64,000 bases of DNA from Nymphalis io. Its lineage: Eukaryota; Arthropoda; Insecta; Lepidoptera; Nymphalidae. Below are positions 1-10,960 of the stretch, piece after piece. How positions within the stretch are numbered: position 1 is the first letter of the stretch; each line of letters begins with the position of its first letter. The stretch is from assembly GCF_905147045.1 (NCBI RefSeq), contig NC_065918.1, positions 5,332,001 through 5,396,000 on the forward strand. The letters run 5' to 3'. The position numbers and the translations under genes are program-made. Under the pieces are notes generated by a model. The model was given only the letters and a program-made list of their open reading frames with translations. It ran no database searches and was not told the DNA's origin.

Positions 1-249
1 CGCGATAAGGGACAAAAAAATTGATAACTGTATCCCTGTCTAAAACAGATGTAACATAACTTTAGTTCTCTTTCTTGTGTAAGTGAGAAAGAAACCGTCA
101 TTGGGTTCATAGAAAGAGAAATTAATAGACGCAGGGTGTAGTTAGAAAACAAAAAAAAGGGAAAACATGATACCATTACTTTATATCTAGATTCAATTTA
201 TGAAATAATATTATATTGAAATTAAAGTTAATACTACGTTGAAAAAATT

Positions 250-480
250 AAATGTTGCCTAGCAACGGTTACGAAAAATGCCGTCTACTAATACAATTAT
301 ATGAGTTTAGTCTGACTTTTCACCGCGGGCTGTTTACTAGTTTAGTTGGATCGCTTGCCGCGCGAGGCAGCCGCGGTCTACTAAATTCATATTTACACAT
401 TATTAGCTCGCGCGGCAAATGGACATCTACTCAGATCGAACATTGCCTCGCGCGTCTGTAGCGTGTAATGCATACGCAGC
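250..480 (+). promoter_or_regulatory. CpG-rich 5' region with RFX X-box and 12-bp inverted repeat
   Basis: This is the only CG-rich stretch near the first gene and ends about 190 bases before its ATG. GTTGCCTAGCAAC at 254-266 fits the RFX X-box consensus (GYNRCC, 1-3 base spacer, RGNAAC) with a one-base spacer. A perfect 12-bp inverted repeat lies at 355-366 and 407-418 (TTGCCGCGCGAG and its complement), with more CGCG clusters near 325, 370 and 450. The promoter role is inferred from position and composition. It could equally serve a divergent gene outside the window. Confidence 0.4.
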
Positions 481-666
481 TTATGGTTATGGTTATTGCT
501 TATTTATCTATGACTTTTAGTTTTGACTTAAACTTTGAAGGAAAAGTGCAATGCGCATTAGGATCAATATACAAGGATTCTCAGTTCATTGATTTATATT
601 AAGATGTAATTCAGACTAAAAGACCTTCAGCTTTAAGCAGATAATATACCGTCTACTACAATAAAA

Positions 667-3028
667 ATGGGTCCTGGTTGTTTGTTCACGAAACCAAGAG
701 TGATTATTTTTTTTATTATTTTATTAATGGTTGTTAGTGTTATTTCTTTTTATTTAAATTACATTCAAGAAAATTATGAAAAGGCACAGGTGTCTAATGA
801 TCGATGTATCACAGAAATAAATTGGCTGAAAAATCAACTAAAATGTAAGTACCTACCTTAAATTTAACAAGTGTTCAATATGTAAGAAATATAAAAGGTA
901 ATAATATAACTATACTTATTTCAGTGGTTACGGAATACAAAAACAAGATTGACAAACTCTTAACTGAAACAGAGAAGAAACACAAGATAGATAAGGAACG
1001 CTTCAGAGATATAATGGAAAGTTGTGTTGCTATGAAGCAGCAATCTATTATCTGTCAGGTATTATGATAATTTTTTTGTTAGATACTTAAATAACTAATG
1101 AACAACATTAGTAGAGTTATTTTTTTGTCACACTACCCTTTGTGGTTTGCATTGCATATTTTGTTCTTCATATGTATTAATTTTGTTTTTGGCCATCATT
1201 CGATAGTTATAGTGTTCTTTTAATAATTGTTCTACAACAATTTAATAATTCTTCTGTCTAAGATTATCTTACTGAAATATTTATTAAAACTTATATATGT
1301 ACACCAATAATGAAATCAATTTTAATACGAAAACTGATTTGGTACTCCTATTTATTGCAAACTCGCAATAAAGACTCTAAGACAGTATGCTTATGTCAGA
1401 TTAATTTTCTTAAATTCCATTACTGATTTTTTCTTGAAGCTATAAAGCTTATTAATTTAAAATTTAAAATTAAGGTTAACATTTTATAAATCTGTAATGT
1501 TTAAGAATAAAGGTCATACAAATGTTTTTCAAGTTAAAGAGGTACTCCTGTGTACTCTCATTGATTTTGGATATAAAATATGAAATTAGTTATATTACTA
1601 ATCTGTTATAATAAATCTTGATTTCTCCTCATGACATCTCATGAAACAATAACATTGAACTAAATTAACAATAATAGATAGGGACTTTTGTCTCTAATTG
1701 CATCAAGACAACAGCATAACTGTCTTAGATTTTGATAAAGTTAATAACAAATAGTCTAAGTTATTAACAATCTTTTTCATTAGTCCCCATATTATAAGTC
1801 ACTAATTTTATATTTCTACAAAATATTTATAATAATATATAATAAATAAAACCATTCTGATATTTTTTTAGGATTTAAAAAAAAAAATTATGACCAATTA
1901 TATTGAGCTTTGCAAGACAGTTAGTTTAATTTGTTCTAGTTTTTCTTAATAAGTTATGAGGAACAAAATCTTTCCATGACATTGATTTCAAAGTTCTACA
2001 TAACATGGTTCACTAATTGAAGAATTACAATGTCAATATCTGGATGAATTAACTTTATACTCAACTTTAACCATTTGTTATTAGCCTTTGCGAAGCTAAC
2101 AAAACATTAGATAAGCCAAGTGTGCGATTATTATTAATGAAAAAATCATTGCGAATATTCTACTACTAAACTTTTGTTTATATTATTGATAAAGAGATGC
2201 ACATGTAATTAGCTAAGCGAAGTTGAATCAGCCATAATTTTAAATTGAAATGTTCATTTGTTTACATTCTAGGTCAACTATTAAACCTGCGAATTTAATG
2301 ACAATTTAGGTTTTATTAAGAGCTTCTATAAGCATAAAACTGTGTTTGAAAATATCAATACTTAAAAATTATGTATATATTCATATTAACTAATTTAGTT
2401 TTCTCCTGTTATCATTATTTTTTTTATATTTATTATTTACCCTTATGATGTCAATATCTAATACAGTCTATGATATTCATAATGGATTCGTGAAAAAAAT
2501 GTGTTTTGAATGTGGCATTATTTCACTTAACTACTAATTAGGTAAGTGGAATAGTGTTGTATCTATACAAATATATTAAATCGAAGTGTCTGTCGCTGAT
2601 TTCAAAATAATTGCCTTTAGTTACTATGGCTATTGGCGAATTATTAAAACTATAATTTTTTATTTTTAACTACCGATGCCTATTAATTTAAATATTTTGT
2701 ATGAACGTTAAAATATATCGTTATGAAAGATTTTGAATGATTTTCGTTACAAACTGAATTTCATGCTGCTTACGCCACGAGTATTTCAAGTAAATCAAGA
2801 ATTGATTGTAGTGTATAATAAAGCAGAGCTATTAACAAATGCATGGAATATATAAATAAATATGTAATAAGGTTTATTTGTATTTTTTATATTATTTGAT
2901 AATTTAATTTCTTGTAAATTATATTAAAGAAAATTTTTCAGACTCAATTTGAAGATCTTCAAAGCGAATGTAAGAAAATCAAAGAGGAATATGATAAAGT
3001 AAAACACGATAATGTGGAAAAAAATTAA
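667..3028 (+). CDS. Three-exon gene: small type II membrane coiled-coil protein
   Basis: Coding exons are 667-844, 925-1058 and 2942-3028, totalling 399 bases: 132 residues plus stop. The donor at 845 is GTAAGT and the acceptor ends TTTCAG at 924. The second intron (1059-2941) starts GTATTA and ends TTTTTCAG. Phases join cleanly (1, then 0). The ATG has an A-rich context. Residues about 12-30 form one strongly hydrophobic segment after a short basic N-terminus (FTKPR), as in a signal-anchor type II protein. The rest is charged, helical and Lys/Glu-rich with regularly placed Cys residues (RC, KC, SC, IC, EC), as in a coiled coil with interchain disulfides. GOLM1/CASC4-type Golgi proteins and tetherin-like proteins share this architecture, but I see no diagnostic motif, so I give no symbol. 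Neighbours are repeats, so context does not help. The exon model is well supported; function is unknown. Confidence 0.75.
1059..2941 (+). other. Intron 2 of the membrane coiled-coil gene
   Basis: This is 1.9 kb of AT-rich intronic sequence with many short A and T runs. I see no ORF, recognisable repeat or structural RNA in it. Confidence 0.6.
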
Positions 3029-3304
3029 GAAGATCATTAGTTATGTTATTTAATAGATTAATTATTTATGAAAAATTGTGTTGATATACTTATTTCTAAG
3101 TAAAATAATAAGAAATCTTTCAAGAGTCTATCCTAGAATCAAGTGTCACAACTTGTTTATATTGACTCTTTTTTTGTATACAACTATTTAATTCATACAT
3201 GACAACATGTACGCACACTTAAGTCTTTAATTATATAAGTAATATGGTTTTCAAATATGTAATTGTTTAAGTATATGAGCTATTGTATACATATTATAAT
3301 TAAA

Positions 3305-3310
3305 AATAAA
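3305..3310 (+). terminator. Candidate polyadenylation signal
   Basis: AATAAA lies about 280 bases after the stop codon at 3026-3028, with more AATAAA-like hexamers within 30 bases. In DNA this AT-rich the motif alone is weak; position supports it. Confidence 0.35.
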
Positions 3311-4138
3311 AACAGATCATATTTAAAATAAAATGATCACCAGTAGGAATATTTAACTACAAGTTGGTATTTGTTATTAAATGGATTCTTTGAGCTTTTC
3401 TCAAATTATAGTTGACAAGAATATCTTTTATAAACCTAAAAAGAAAAACACTGCACTTGATCAGTGCCAAATTCACCGACAGACTAAGTAGGAGTTTAAT
3501 GGAATTTTTTTTAAATACGATTGTGGTAGTAAGCCTCTGATCATACTGCTTAACTGGGTTTGGTAGTTGGTATAATACATGAAAAGCAGTAAAGAAAAAT
3601 GTTTAGTTCAAAATAATCTAGTTTATTAACTACTGAAAAACCTTTTAAATTTGAATCCTTAAGGAAACTTAACTAATCATTGAAAGTATATAACTTTCAA
3701 TTTGGTAAATAGTTAAGTTATCTGAGTATAAATAAATAATATAATAATAAAAAATCAAAAACTTATTATAAAGTATTAATTTGCTCAGCTGTTGATTTAC
3801 AAATTTACTATGAATATAATGTTAATAAATGAGTTATTATTAATTTATGTAATATATCTTATAAGATTACTGTACTTACTGTGTGACTCTAACTTTAATG
3901 TCTATATATGAATAAAGATATTAAATAAAGAATAATATAAAATCATTGTTTAAAAAGTAAAATAAAGATATGTGGTATATTTTATATTATAACCTTTGTA
4001 AGAGCTTTTTTACGAGTATAATATTTATTAGCGGTTATTAAATTGCTATGATTTATTAAAATTTCTGGCGCTTAAGATGAATCCACAGGAAATTTGCTTT
4101 TACCTGATAATGTAATGTCAAACATTGAAGTAATAATA
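3311..4138. other. AT-rich intergenic DNA
   Basis: No ORF, repeat family or structured element is recognisable. It holds short AT microsatellite-like runs only. Confidence 0.5.
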
Positions 4139-4725
4139 AGCGCCATCTTACGAAGTTAGCAAGAACAACGCGCGCATCTATCAAAAAAACAAAACTTCAT
4201 AACATTGAACTCGCTAGAGGGAACTAGTAACAATTTATGCCATGTAGTGAGTGCTTTGTGCATAGAATTTTTCAAATTGTTCTCGATAGATGGACTTAAT
4301 GTAACTATATGTAATGTATTCTATTCTATACATATAATAGAATTGTAACAGGCCGATATCTATACATTATAGATATTAGAAAAAAAAAACGAATATAATA
4401 TATTAATTATAGAATACTCTTTATCAAAGAAACAGAAGCCAAAACAACATATTTTAGAATTTTTGTCTGCCTGTATGTTCGTACCCGCATCGCTCAAAAA
4501 CTATTGCATGGAATTGAAAGCGTTTTTCTCCCATGTATTGCTTAAGATCTAACTTAAAATATAGGCTCTATTTTACCGCAGGAACACATCTTACTCCGGT
4601 TGTTCTTAATTGAATATTACCCGGAGATCACGTTATTTAATGGTAATTTAACAGATTTTAACTAGCGCCGCACTTACATGGACATACGTTAGTCCTTGTT
4701 ACTCAAAAAAAATATAGATGGCGCT
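4139..4725. repeat. Degraded repeat interval bounded by AGCGCCATCT / AGATGGCGCT
   Basis: AGCGCCATCT (4139-4148) and its exact complement (4716-4725) bracket 587 bases. The interior at about 4480-4640 (GCTCAAAAACTATTGCATGG and following) resembles the degenerate Helitron-like repeats common in Lepidoptera. The bracketing pair could be MITE termini or coincidence, since no target duplication is clear. Confidence 0.3.
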
Positions 4726-4961
4726 GTTTACATTTTAATGGACCTGAACCGAGGATTCTCAACCGATTACAACTAATCTTATATAATAGTAACAAAACAA
4801 TATTTTTAGCTTCGTCTCATCGAAAGCATAAGTAGAAAAAAAAATTAGTCATAGAATAAAATACAAGAGAATAGGATATAAGGACACACAAAGTTATACA
4901 GAAATTAAAAATAATAATAGAGTTATTGCTAGCTTTTTCTATAGCAAAATATAATTACTTG

Positions 4962-5545
4962 TCTATACTAATATTATAAAGAATTATTGTTATTATTAAA
5001 ATTTGATTATTTGTTTGTAATGGATAAACTAAAAAACAAATAAACCGATTTAAAAATTATTTCACCTACAGAAAGCTAATTATCAGTGAGATTAACATAT
5101 TTATATATATTAAGTATATTTTATTTAAAAAAAAAATAACCAAGGTATCATTTTTTTCCTATAAAAGTCATTAATTGGCGTGCGCTACGCAAAATATTGA
5201 TGATGCGTAAAATAATGTAGTGCATGTTTATAGTACAAATTATTACCAACAAAAAAAAAACCCGCGAGGCTATACATCTAACTATTATAACTAAATATCG
5301 AAAGATGATAACATTCGTATCATTATATTAATTCCAATGCAATTAAATTACTTTATAATAAAGGTTAAATTATATAAATGTAAATTCCTCTTTAAATTAT
5401 TCGAATCGGACCTTTCGTTTAGAAGTTAGGACTGGTTTAACAACGCAAAAATAAAAGTAAGAAAAATGCCGCAATGTGAGCGAACCACGGATAATAAGAA
5501 CGAAGAGTACTACGCTCAGTCTATTATTAAGGTACCTACACCTTT
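4962..5545 (+). repeat. Helitron-like dispersed repeat, copy 1
   Basis: It starts TCTATACTAATATTATAAAG, a 5' end I associate with non-autonomous lepidopteran Helitron-like elements. Blocks recur in the same order in the copy near 55.7-56.56 kb: CCTATAAAAGTCATTA, GACGTGCGCTRCG-like, CCGCGAGGCTATA and GAAAAATGCCGC. The in-window pair shows it is a repeat family; assignment to Helitrons is from memory. Confidence 0.55.
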
Positions 5546-5764
5546 TATTATTTGTGAACTACAAGCAGTTGAATAGTAAATTTTTAATTTTAATATTTTT
5601 TTTATTACTTAAATTAATCAAGAGGTCTGTCTCATAATGTGGGACGAATATACCACCACTTCCACATAGAAGCCATAAACAAAACCTAATAATAAATATA
5701 ATCATGAAATAATACGCAGGGCTTGTGTTTTATGCATATATTATTATTAGCCCTTTAATAATAA

Positions 5765-6010
5765 TAATGCCCTACGGACCGATTTCGGCCAGGGCGGCCA
5801 ACCTCAAGAGAGATTAGCCAACTGCGCAGGACATATTCACTCTCACAAAGACAAAATCAAAAATCTTTATTCAATATAGAAGCGTTACACTTGCTTATTG
5901 ATTGTCATAAATCTATCACCGATTCGGAAATAAACAGCTCAGACCTGAGAAGAACAGGCGAAAAAAACTCAGCGGTTTTTTTTTATATTTCATCCTTTAC
6001 AATAAGTACC
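5765..6010 (+). repeat. Two LINE/SINE tail fragments in series
   Basis: 5773-5850 (GGCGGCCAACCTCAAGAGAG, AGCCAACTGCGCAGGACATA) matches the degraded copy near 8.6-8.8 kb. 5880-6000 (CACCGATTCGGAAATAAACA through GGCGAAAAAAACTCAGCGG) resembles a common lepidopteran LINE 3' tail, a piece of which recurs at about 57405-57450. No coding capacity remains. Confidence 0.4.
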
Positions 6011-6034
6011 TAATTGTAAAGGATGAGACATAAA

Positions 6035-6235
6035 AAAACCCGTTACTTGGTATTGTTGTGTTCGGTTGGAAGGAAGATTGAGCCAGTTTAATTACAGACA
6101 TTTTTTCTTAGTTAGTAAGTGAAATTAATTCTTAGGTCCCAAAGTTAGTAGCGCGTTGGCGATGGTTAACATTTCATACAGCGCCAATGTCTATGGTGTC
6201 TATGTCATTTATTTTGCCAGTTACCTATAAACGAC
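6035..6235 (+). repeat. SINE-B-type dispersed repeat, degraded copy
   Basis: It shares ordered blocks with the best copy at 45.1 kb: TTGGTATTGTTGTGTTC, GAAGG, AGCCAGT, TAATTACAG, TTCTTAGGTCCCAAAGTTAG, CGATGGTTAACATTTC and CAATGTCTATGG. Internal sequence is altered and the GGTGGCCCA end is lost. Confidence 0.55.
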
Positions 6236-6394
6236 ATTTAATAAGTACGTACATACATATTCTTACATACATATAGCTACTTTTACTATTCTAAAATAAA
6301 TCTTAATGTATTAACAAAGATGATTATAGTAAAAAAAATATTAAATAAAGTATACCTACCTAGCTTTGTGACTACCTACTTAATATAATTGTCG

Positions 6395-6880
6395 GTATAG
6401 GCCTCTTCTTGCCGAGCATCATCAACGCGATGACCGGAAACAAGAAGTGCTGGTCGGAAATGGTCTGCTTGTGTGAAAGTGTGATGTCGCAGAAATAGGA
6501 CGCGGAGCGGGAGCGGGAAGAGGACGCCTCAGCAGACCTGCTCCGCCGAAGAAGAAAAAGGCGCTATGCACACCTTTTCAGTCCGCCGCAATAGGCGTCG
6601 CCGGAACTCAGTACCCTGGTAATGCCCCTAGAGAATGGAGGCCTGCATAGGCAGGCCGTCCGTCAGAGCGTCACGGCAGCATGCGCAAGCGATCCCGTGG
6701 CGCTCCTCTTTATGACGGAAATGATACCGCTGGTTTTTTAGTGGGTATTCTGAAGTTCGGGCCGCACTCGGCGCCTCGGACACCGGCGAGCCCTACATAC
6801 GGCATACCCTCTCCACTGTTCCCGTGGGGGAAACGCGTAATGCTTTTTTCCAGCGTGAAAAAAATCTTAAAAATGTTAAT
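6395..6880 (+). pseudogene. R1-like non-LTR retrotransposon, 3' end of ORF2 (decayed)
   Basis: From about 6409 one frame reads LPSIINAMTGNKKCWSEM, then an arginine-rich DAERERE...LLRRRRKRRY stretch with in-frame stops between. This pattern (a Trp-containing helix followed by an Arg/Glu-rich tail) is typical of the C-terminus of R1-clade reverse transcriptase ORFs in Lepidoptera. The following GC-rich 3' region to about 6880 looks like the element's 3' UTR. The longest ORF here (6681-6923) lies in that non-coding tail and is probably not a gene. Clade assignment is from memory. Confidence 0.5.
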
Positions 6881-7194
6881 AATAACTGCTGATCTATGTT
6901 TGGTTTTGAATTTTTGTGGGTAGTAGATAACTAACGAATCCTAACCAAAAGTCAAAGCTTCTGCTGGCTGGAATGGAATTATAAATTAAGTTTGTATTGT
7001 CTATGGAAAATTAATAGAAAGTTTTAACTTTTTTTTCTTTTATTTAATCTTATAACAAATCTAGTGACGTCATTGCCACAAACACATTTCCTATAAAAGC
7101 ATATTGAAGACCCCGTGCAATAATCCAGTATTCGCAAAACTACAAGAAATATCACTGAGTTTTTTGGTTATATCCTCTCAACATCCTTGAACCT

Positions 7195-7620
7195 TTACAA
7201 TTGCGTCGCGAGATAGCAGCACTGAGCGCTTTCTATCGACTGTATCACGGCGAGTGCTCTGAGAAATTATTCTCTCTAATTCCTGCTTCCCCCTTCCTTC
7301 TTAAGTCCACGCGAGCTGGTTCTCGATGTCACCGCCTAACTGTGACATCAATTCCATCGCGCACAAAGAAATTTGGCAACTCCTTTCTTTGTCGCACTAC
7401 CAAAAAATGAATTCCTTACCAGCTCACGTGTTACCCTCCTCTTACAACCCGGGTTCCTTCAAACGAGGCGTGAAGAGGCATCTTGCGGGCCGGCAAGGCG
7501 GTGACGGCTAGTACAGAACATTCTTCCCGACTGTACTGGTCGTCGTCGCGTTTGGACTCTACTACCACTTACCATCAGGTGGAGTAGAGTCATTTGCCAT
7601 CCCGGACATATAAAAAAAAA
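7195..7620 (+). pseudogene. CR1/Jockey-like LINE, 3' end of reverse transcriptase ORF
   Basis: The frame from 7201 reads RREIAALSAFYRLYHGECSE and continues through TRAGSRCHRLTV to FLCRTTKK. The protein then continues in another frame as MNSLPAHVLPSSYNPGSFKRGVKRHL, so there is one frameshift at the A-run near 7402-7408. The minus-strand fragment at 46.3-46.7 kb encodes the same FYRxxHGECSEKL block, which confirms a LINE family. After the stop comes a short 3' UTR and an A-rich tail from about 7612. Only the last roughly 110 codons are present, a typical 5'-truncated insertion. Confidence 0.65.
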
Positions 7621-8186
7621 ATAAAAAAAAAACCAATCATGTTAATGACAACATTGATTATGTTATAATAATATCTGTCCGTCTTGAAGAGTCGAAAAAT
7701 TTTATGTAAGTTGAATGTGATTGTTTTATTATTACATGAGTACGTGTTGTGACTGCTGATGGTCCTTAATAAAATAAAATAAACACATCTGCGTCATAAA
7801 TAAAAATTTGAAAAAACGGCTAAAACCGAAATATATAGTAATATATAAAAGGTACCGTGAAAAATACCGTTATAAATACTTTCTTAAATTTATTAATTAG
7901 TCATTTATAAGTGATTAACTAAATAACTCGGAAGTTGTAACGGCAGTGTTGATTCAGGCGGACGTGCGTGGGCGTTGTTGGAAGGAGACAAAAAATAATC
8001 CATTCATCCTATTATTTAACAAAAGCCGTCCTAAGATTAGCCTGTTTCCGTCTTTCGGATTTTTATCTACAATAATAAAAACGTTTAATAAGGTAAGTAG
8101 GCACCTACCCACAAATAATATTTATTTTTAATAAATAGTTCCTGGTTTCACATACATTTATAATAAACATAATTGAGATAGGTAAA
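7621..8186. other. AT-rich intergenic DNA
   Basis: A-rich tail of the preceding LINE followed by unremarkable AT-rich sequence. I see no gene. Confidence 0.45.
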
Positions 8187-8445
8187 GTAAAGTAGTCTGT
8201 AAATGTCTACTGGGCTAAAGCTACCTTTACCTTTAAAGGCTTGCAGGTCATTCCACCATGTTGCCCCAATACGGGTTGGTGGATACATTGTGGTAGAATT
8301 TCAGTAAAATTAGACACATTCAGATTTCCTCACGAAGTTTTCATTCACCGTCGAGCACGAGAAGAATTATGCACACAAATCAAGCACATGAAAACTCAGT
8401 AGTGCTTGCCTGGGATTGAACCCGTAATCATCTCGGCTCGTTGAG
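8187..8445 (-). repeat. tRNA-derived SINE-A (Metulj-like), minus strand
   Basis: The complement of the SINE-A family seen best at 38.35 kb. Reading minus, it has GAGCCGAGATGATTACGGGT (promoter end), CATGTGCTTGATTTG, CTCGTGCTCGACGGTGAA, CGTGAGGAAATCTG, a degraded GGTGGAAT block and a CCCAGTAGACATTTACAG end. The A box is damaged. Confidence 0.65.
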
Positions 8446-8589
8446 GTACTTACTTCACTAATATTTCCTTGGTTTTGATTAGGTCACCCCATACTATAAT
8501 TTTACTATTCGAAGTAATTGTTATTTATACGTTAGAACAAGATGATGGGTCGCTTTATTTTAATTTTAAGATAATTGAAAAACACTAAG

Positions 8590-8805
8590 CCTTTTGGGTA
8601 TTTTTCTGATCGTATTTCGATTATGGTGGCCAATCTCGAAGCTTCGCCAACTATGCAGGAGATATTTTAATACACATATAAATGGTGGAAACACAGGCGC
8701 TCTCTGTTTTCCGTTGGTCTCGTATTGTTCGTTGGGAAAACAATCCGCCTCTACCAAAGAGATCGGTGGTAGGATCAACTTCATTAATCCGGCTTGCTGT
8801 CAGTC
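8590..8805 (+). repeat. Degraded dispersed repeat
   Basis: GGTGGCCAATCTCGAAGCTT followed by GCCAACTATGCAGGAGATAT resembles the unit at 5773-5850 and a repeat common in Lepidoptera. ORFs on both strands here (8566-8784, 8594-8809) overlap it and are not considered genes. Confidence 0.35.
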
Positions 8806-8819
8806 GTAGTCTAAATTTG

Positions 8820-10024
8820 CATATGCTTAAATCGAACTTTTAACAATAATTTTTAATAGATTGTCGTCTACATAAAAAGTTAAATTTTTATATTCCATTA
8901 ACTTACCTACAACCTACCTAACCTACAAAATAAAAATCACACAAACGGTACATGAAATTCACCAATTTTATCTAATGTAATTTTTTTAAATCGTAATCTA
9001 TATTGATTAACTGTTAACCTAACTGTTATACTTAATTGTTATTCCATAAAATGTATGTAATGTGCTGTGTGATCAACCCTTAGGATAAGGTGTCATACAA
9101 TCTCAGCTGTCCTCTGAACATTACGATGTCTATATATTTAAATAAAATGTATATGTAAGTAGTCTACTTATCAGATGAAAAATTTTGAATAGTTTGTAGA
9201 TAAGTATGTCAGGCTAGAAGTACAGAAATTTTTAACAAAATAACTAATCTAAATAAATAATTGTTAGAAGATAAATAATTTCTGATCTACAGCATATAAT
9301 TTTAAGAATTATAATGGATTATTGAGATGGAAAAAATGGTTGCTTTGTAAAAGGTACATTTGTAAGACGTTTCCTTTAAATTACATTTATTTTAAATAAT
9401 ATACTATACAAAAATATACTATAAATGGAAATAATATTTAGATTAAATTACACTCAAATTAACATTCTTCTTTATTTAACGCGTTAAATTCAACATAGGT
9501 TCTTATAAGTATTTCAGAAAAAGAAATAGTGACGTAAGCGTTTTTTTATTTAATATTACTTCCCTGTTTTAATCGACCGTAACGATAAACAACTTTTCAA
9601 AAACCTGACACATTCGCTAAGGCAACATAATAACACACAAGTAGAAAAAAATAGCCAATAAGCGAACGTTTTTATTTTCTTTAATAGTTCGTTTATTTAA
9701 AAGTACGGCTTAAGCTATAAAAATAAATAAGCATTTTACAGATAAAGCTAATCTGTTATTTTAGTTTAATCGCTTTTCGTCACAAGTAAAAAAGAACATA
9801 TATCTAGGTTGATATTAAATATAACAATTAAACTTGGTATCGAAAACCACGAGCTATTACTACTCGTACAAACATTACCTCGTCAAACCGAGACGAGGAA
9901 CGTTTCGGTTTTAGTGATCTTGTATTTATTTATACATTTTCTATGTTTTTTTTCTTATTATGTATGTGATCTTATGGCTAAAGGTTGGTTGTATAGAAAT
10001 TTTCAATATCTCTAATCCGCAATG
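8820..10024. other. AT-rich intergenic DNA
   Basis: No coding or repeat feature recognised. Short ORFs (for example 9809-10015) are low-complexity and AT-driven. Confidence 0.45.
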
Positions 10025-10339
10025 CTATACAAGTAAATAGTTAAGTAGTCTGGATGGTATTCGTTCATCTCTATTATGGATCTCCATTTTTAAGTTATAA
10101 TCCAGAATCTCTTTGGTAGTTGCCATTTGTGCCATCATCACCAGTTTTTCCAACACGTATTCGCCGTCGTCGGTATAAAAAACAAATTGTTTGTGTGACG
10201 CGATATTGCAACCACTGCATGTGTACACTATCAGAAATTGTAGCTGTTCTCGTCGCATATTTGATGACAATAACCGTCTCGTAATTAAGTCCCTATGCCT
10301 CATGTATTGTAAGGGTGTTAAAAATTTTTCAGTTGCCAT
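10025..10339 (-). CDS. Intact 104-codon ORF of unknown function
   Basis: ATG at 10339 to TAG at 10025, uninterrupted, with protein-like composition: MATEKFLTPLQYMRHRDLIT at the start, then a CSGC pair, FVFYTDDGEYVLEKLVMMAQ and a charged helix. There is no signal peptide or membrane segment. It lies on the same strand and immediately downstream of the broken viral helicase segment, so it may come from the same integration, from an older repeat or from a small cellular gene. I recognise no family and see no obvious splice acceptor before the ATG. Its intactness beside a heavily mutated neighbour is odd. Confidence 0.35.
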   Translation of the reverse strand: MATEKFLTPLQYMRHRDLITRRLLSSNMRREQLQFLIVYTCSGCNIASHKQFVFYTDDGEYVLEKLVMMAQMATTKEILDYNLKMEIHNRDERIPSRLLNYLLV

Positions 10340-10469
10340 TGGAACTTAAGGGATTCTTTTCTGCCTGTTTGTATGTCAAGTGCAATCTTAGTCTGGATAT
10401 TGAGGATAGCAATATGTACTTAGAGTACTGTTGTACTTGCTCTGCTGGATCTGGCAGCTGGATGTGAAC

Positions 10470-10960
10470 AACAGTTCTTGTAAGACGGTGGACAAGTAAT
10501 TTGGACGAATATTAAAACGACGAAGCTTAAAGAGATGGTCTCTGTCAATGAATTGTTGTTGATTGATACCTCCAACGAGAAAGAACTGGAAGCATTATGA
10601 TTGTCGCGTCCACTCCCACCCGGCTAGTGGTCCTATCGCTTAAGATTCTCGTCGCGTCTTTTGGTGGTGGCTACAATGTATTCTTTAATATTAAATTTGC
10701 TTATGATCCGAGTTATTTCCGCACCCTGGTACGCCGTTCACCCAAATTATCTTTAGCAATTTCCAGTTCTTAAAAGTATCGCTTTTCGTCAGCGATTGGC
10801 ACTTCCGAGGATAGAGTCTTCCAGCCATATCTCCGTGCCTTGGACTACGATTGGGTCGTTTTCTGATTTGTGATTTTCTCGAGCGCCTTCGTGCAAGACT
10901 GTAATTCCTCCATTGGCACTAAAGGCGGTAAAGTGCATTAGGACTATGCCTTAGAGGATA
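10470..10960 (-). pseudogene. Endogenous RNA-virus element: broken superfamily 1 helicase fragment
   Basis: On the minus strand several frames carry consecutive helicase signatures. WVNGVPGCG (codons 10744 down to 10718) is the Walker A P-loop; the frame is lost immediately after it. A second frame then reads IISKFNIKEYIVATTKRRDE (about 10708-10645), the motif Ia region, ending at TAG 10633-10635. A third frame from about 10583 gives FLVGGINQQQFIDRDHLF, the motif III region, where the usual GD is GG, and runs to a stop near 10400. Only about 60 bases separate motifs Ia and III, so the motif II segment is deleted. Upstream, 10910-10745 is open with two stops and one shift. The GVPGCGK-type P-loop plus NQ...IDRD motif III is characteristic of alphavirus-like SF1 helicases of positive-strand RNA viruses, including nege/virga-like insect viruses. 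Multiple breaks indicate an old, non-functional integration. Confidence 0.7.
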
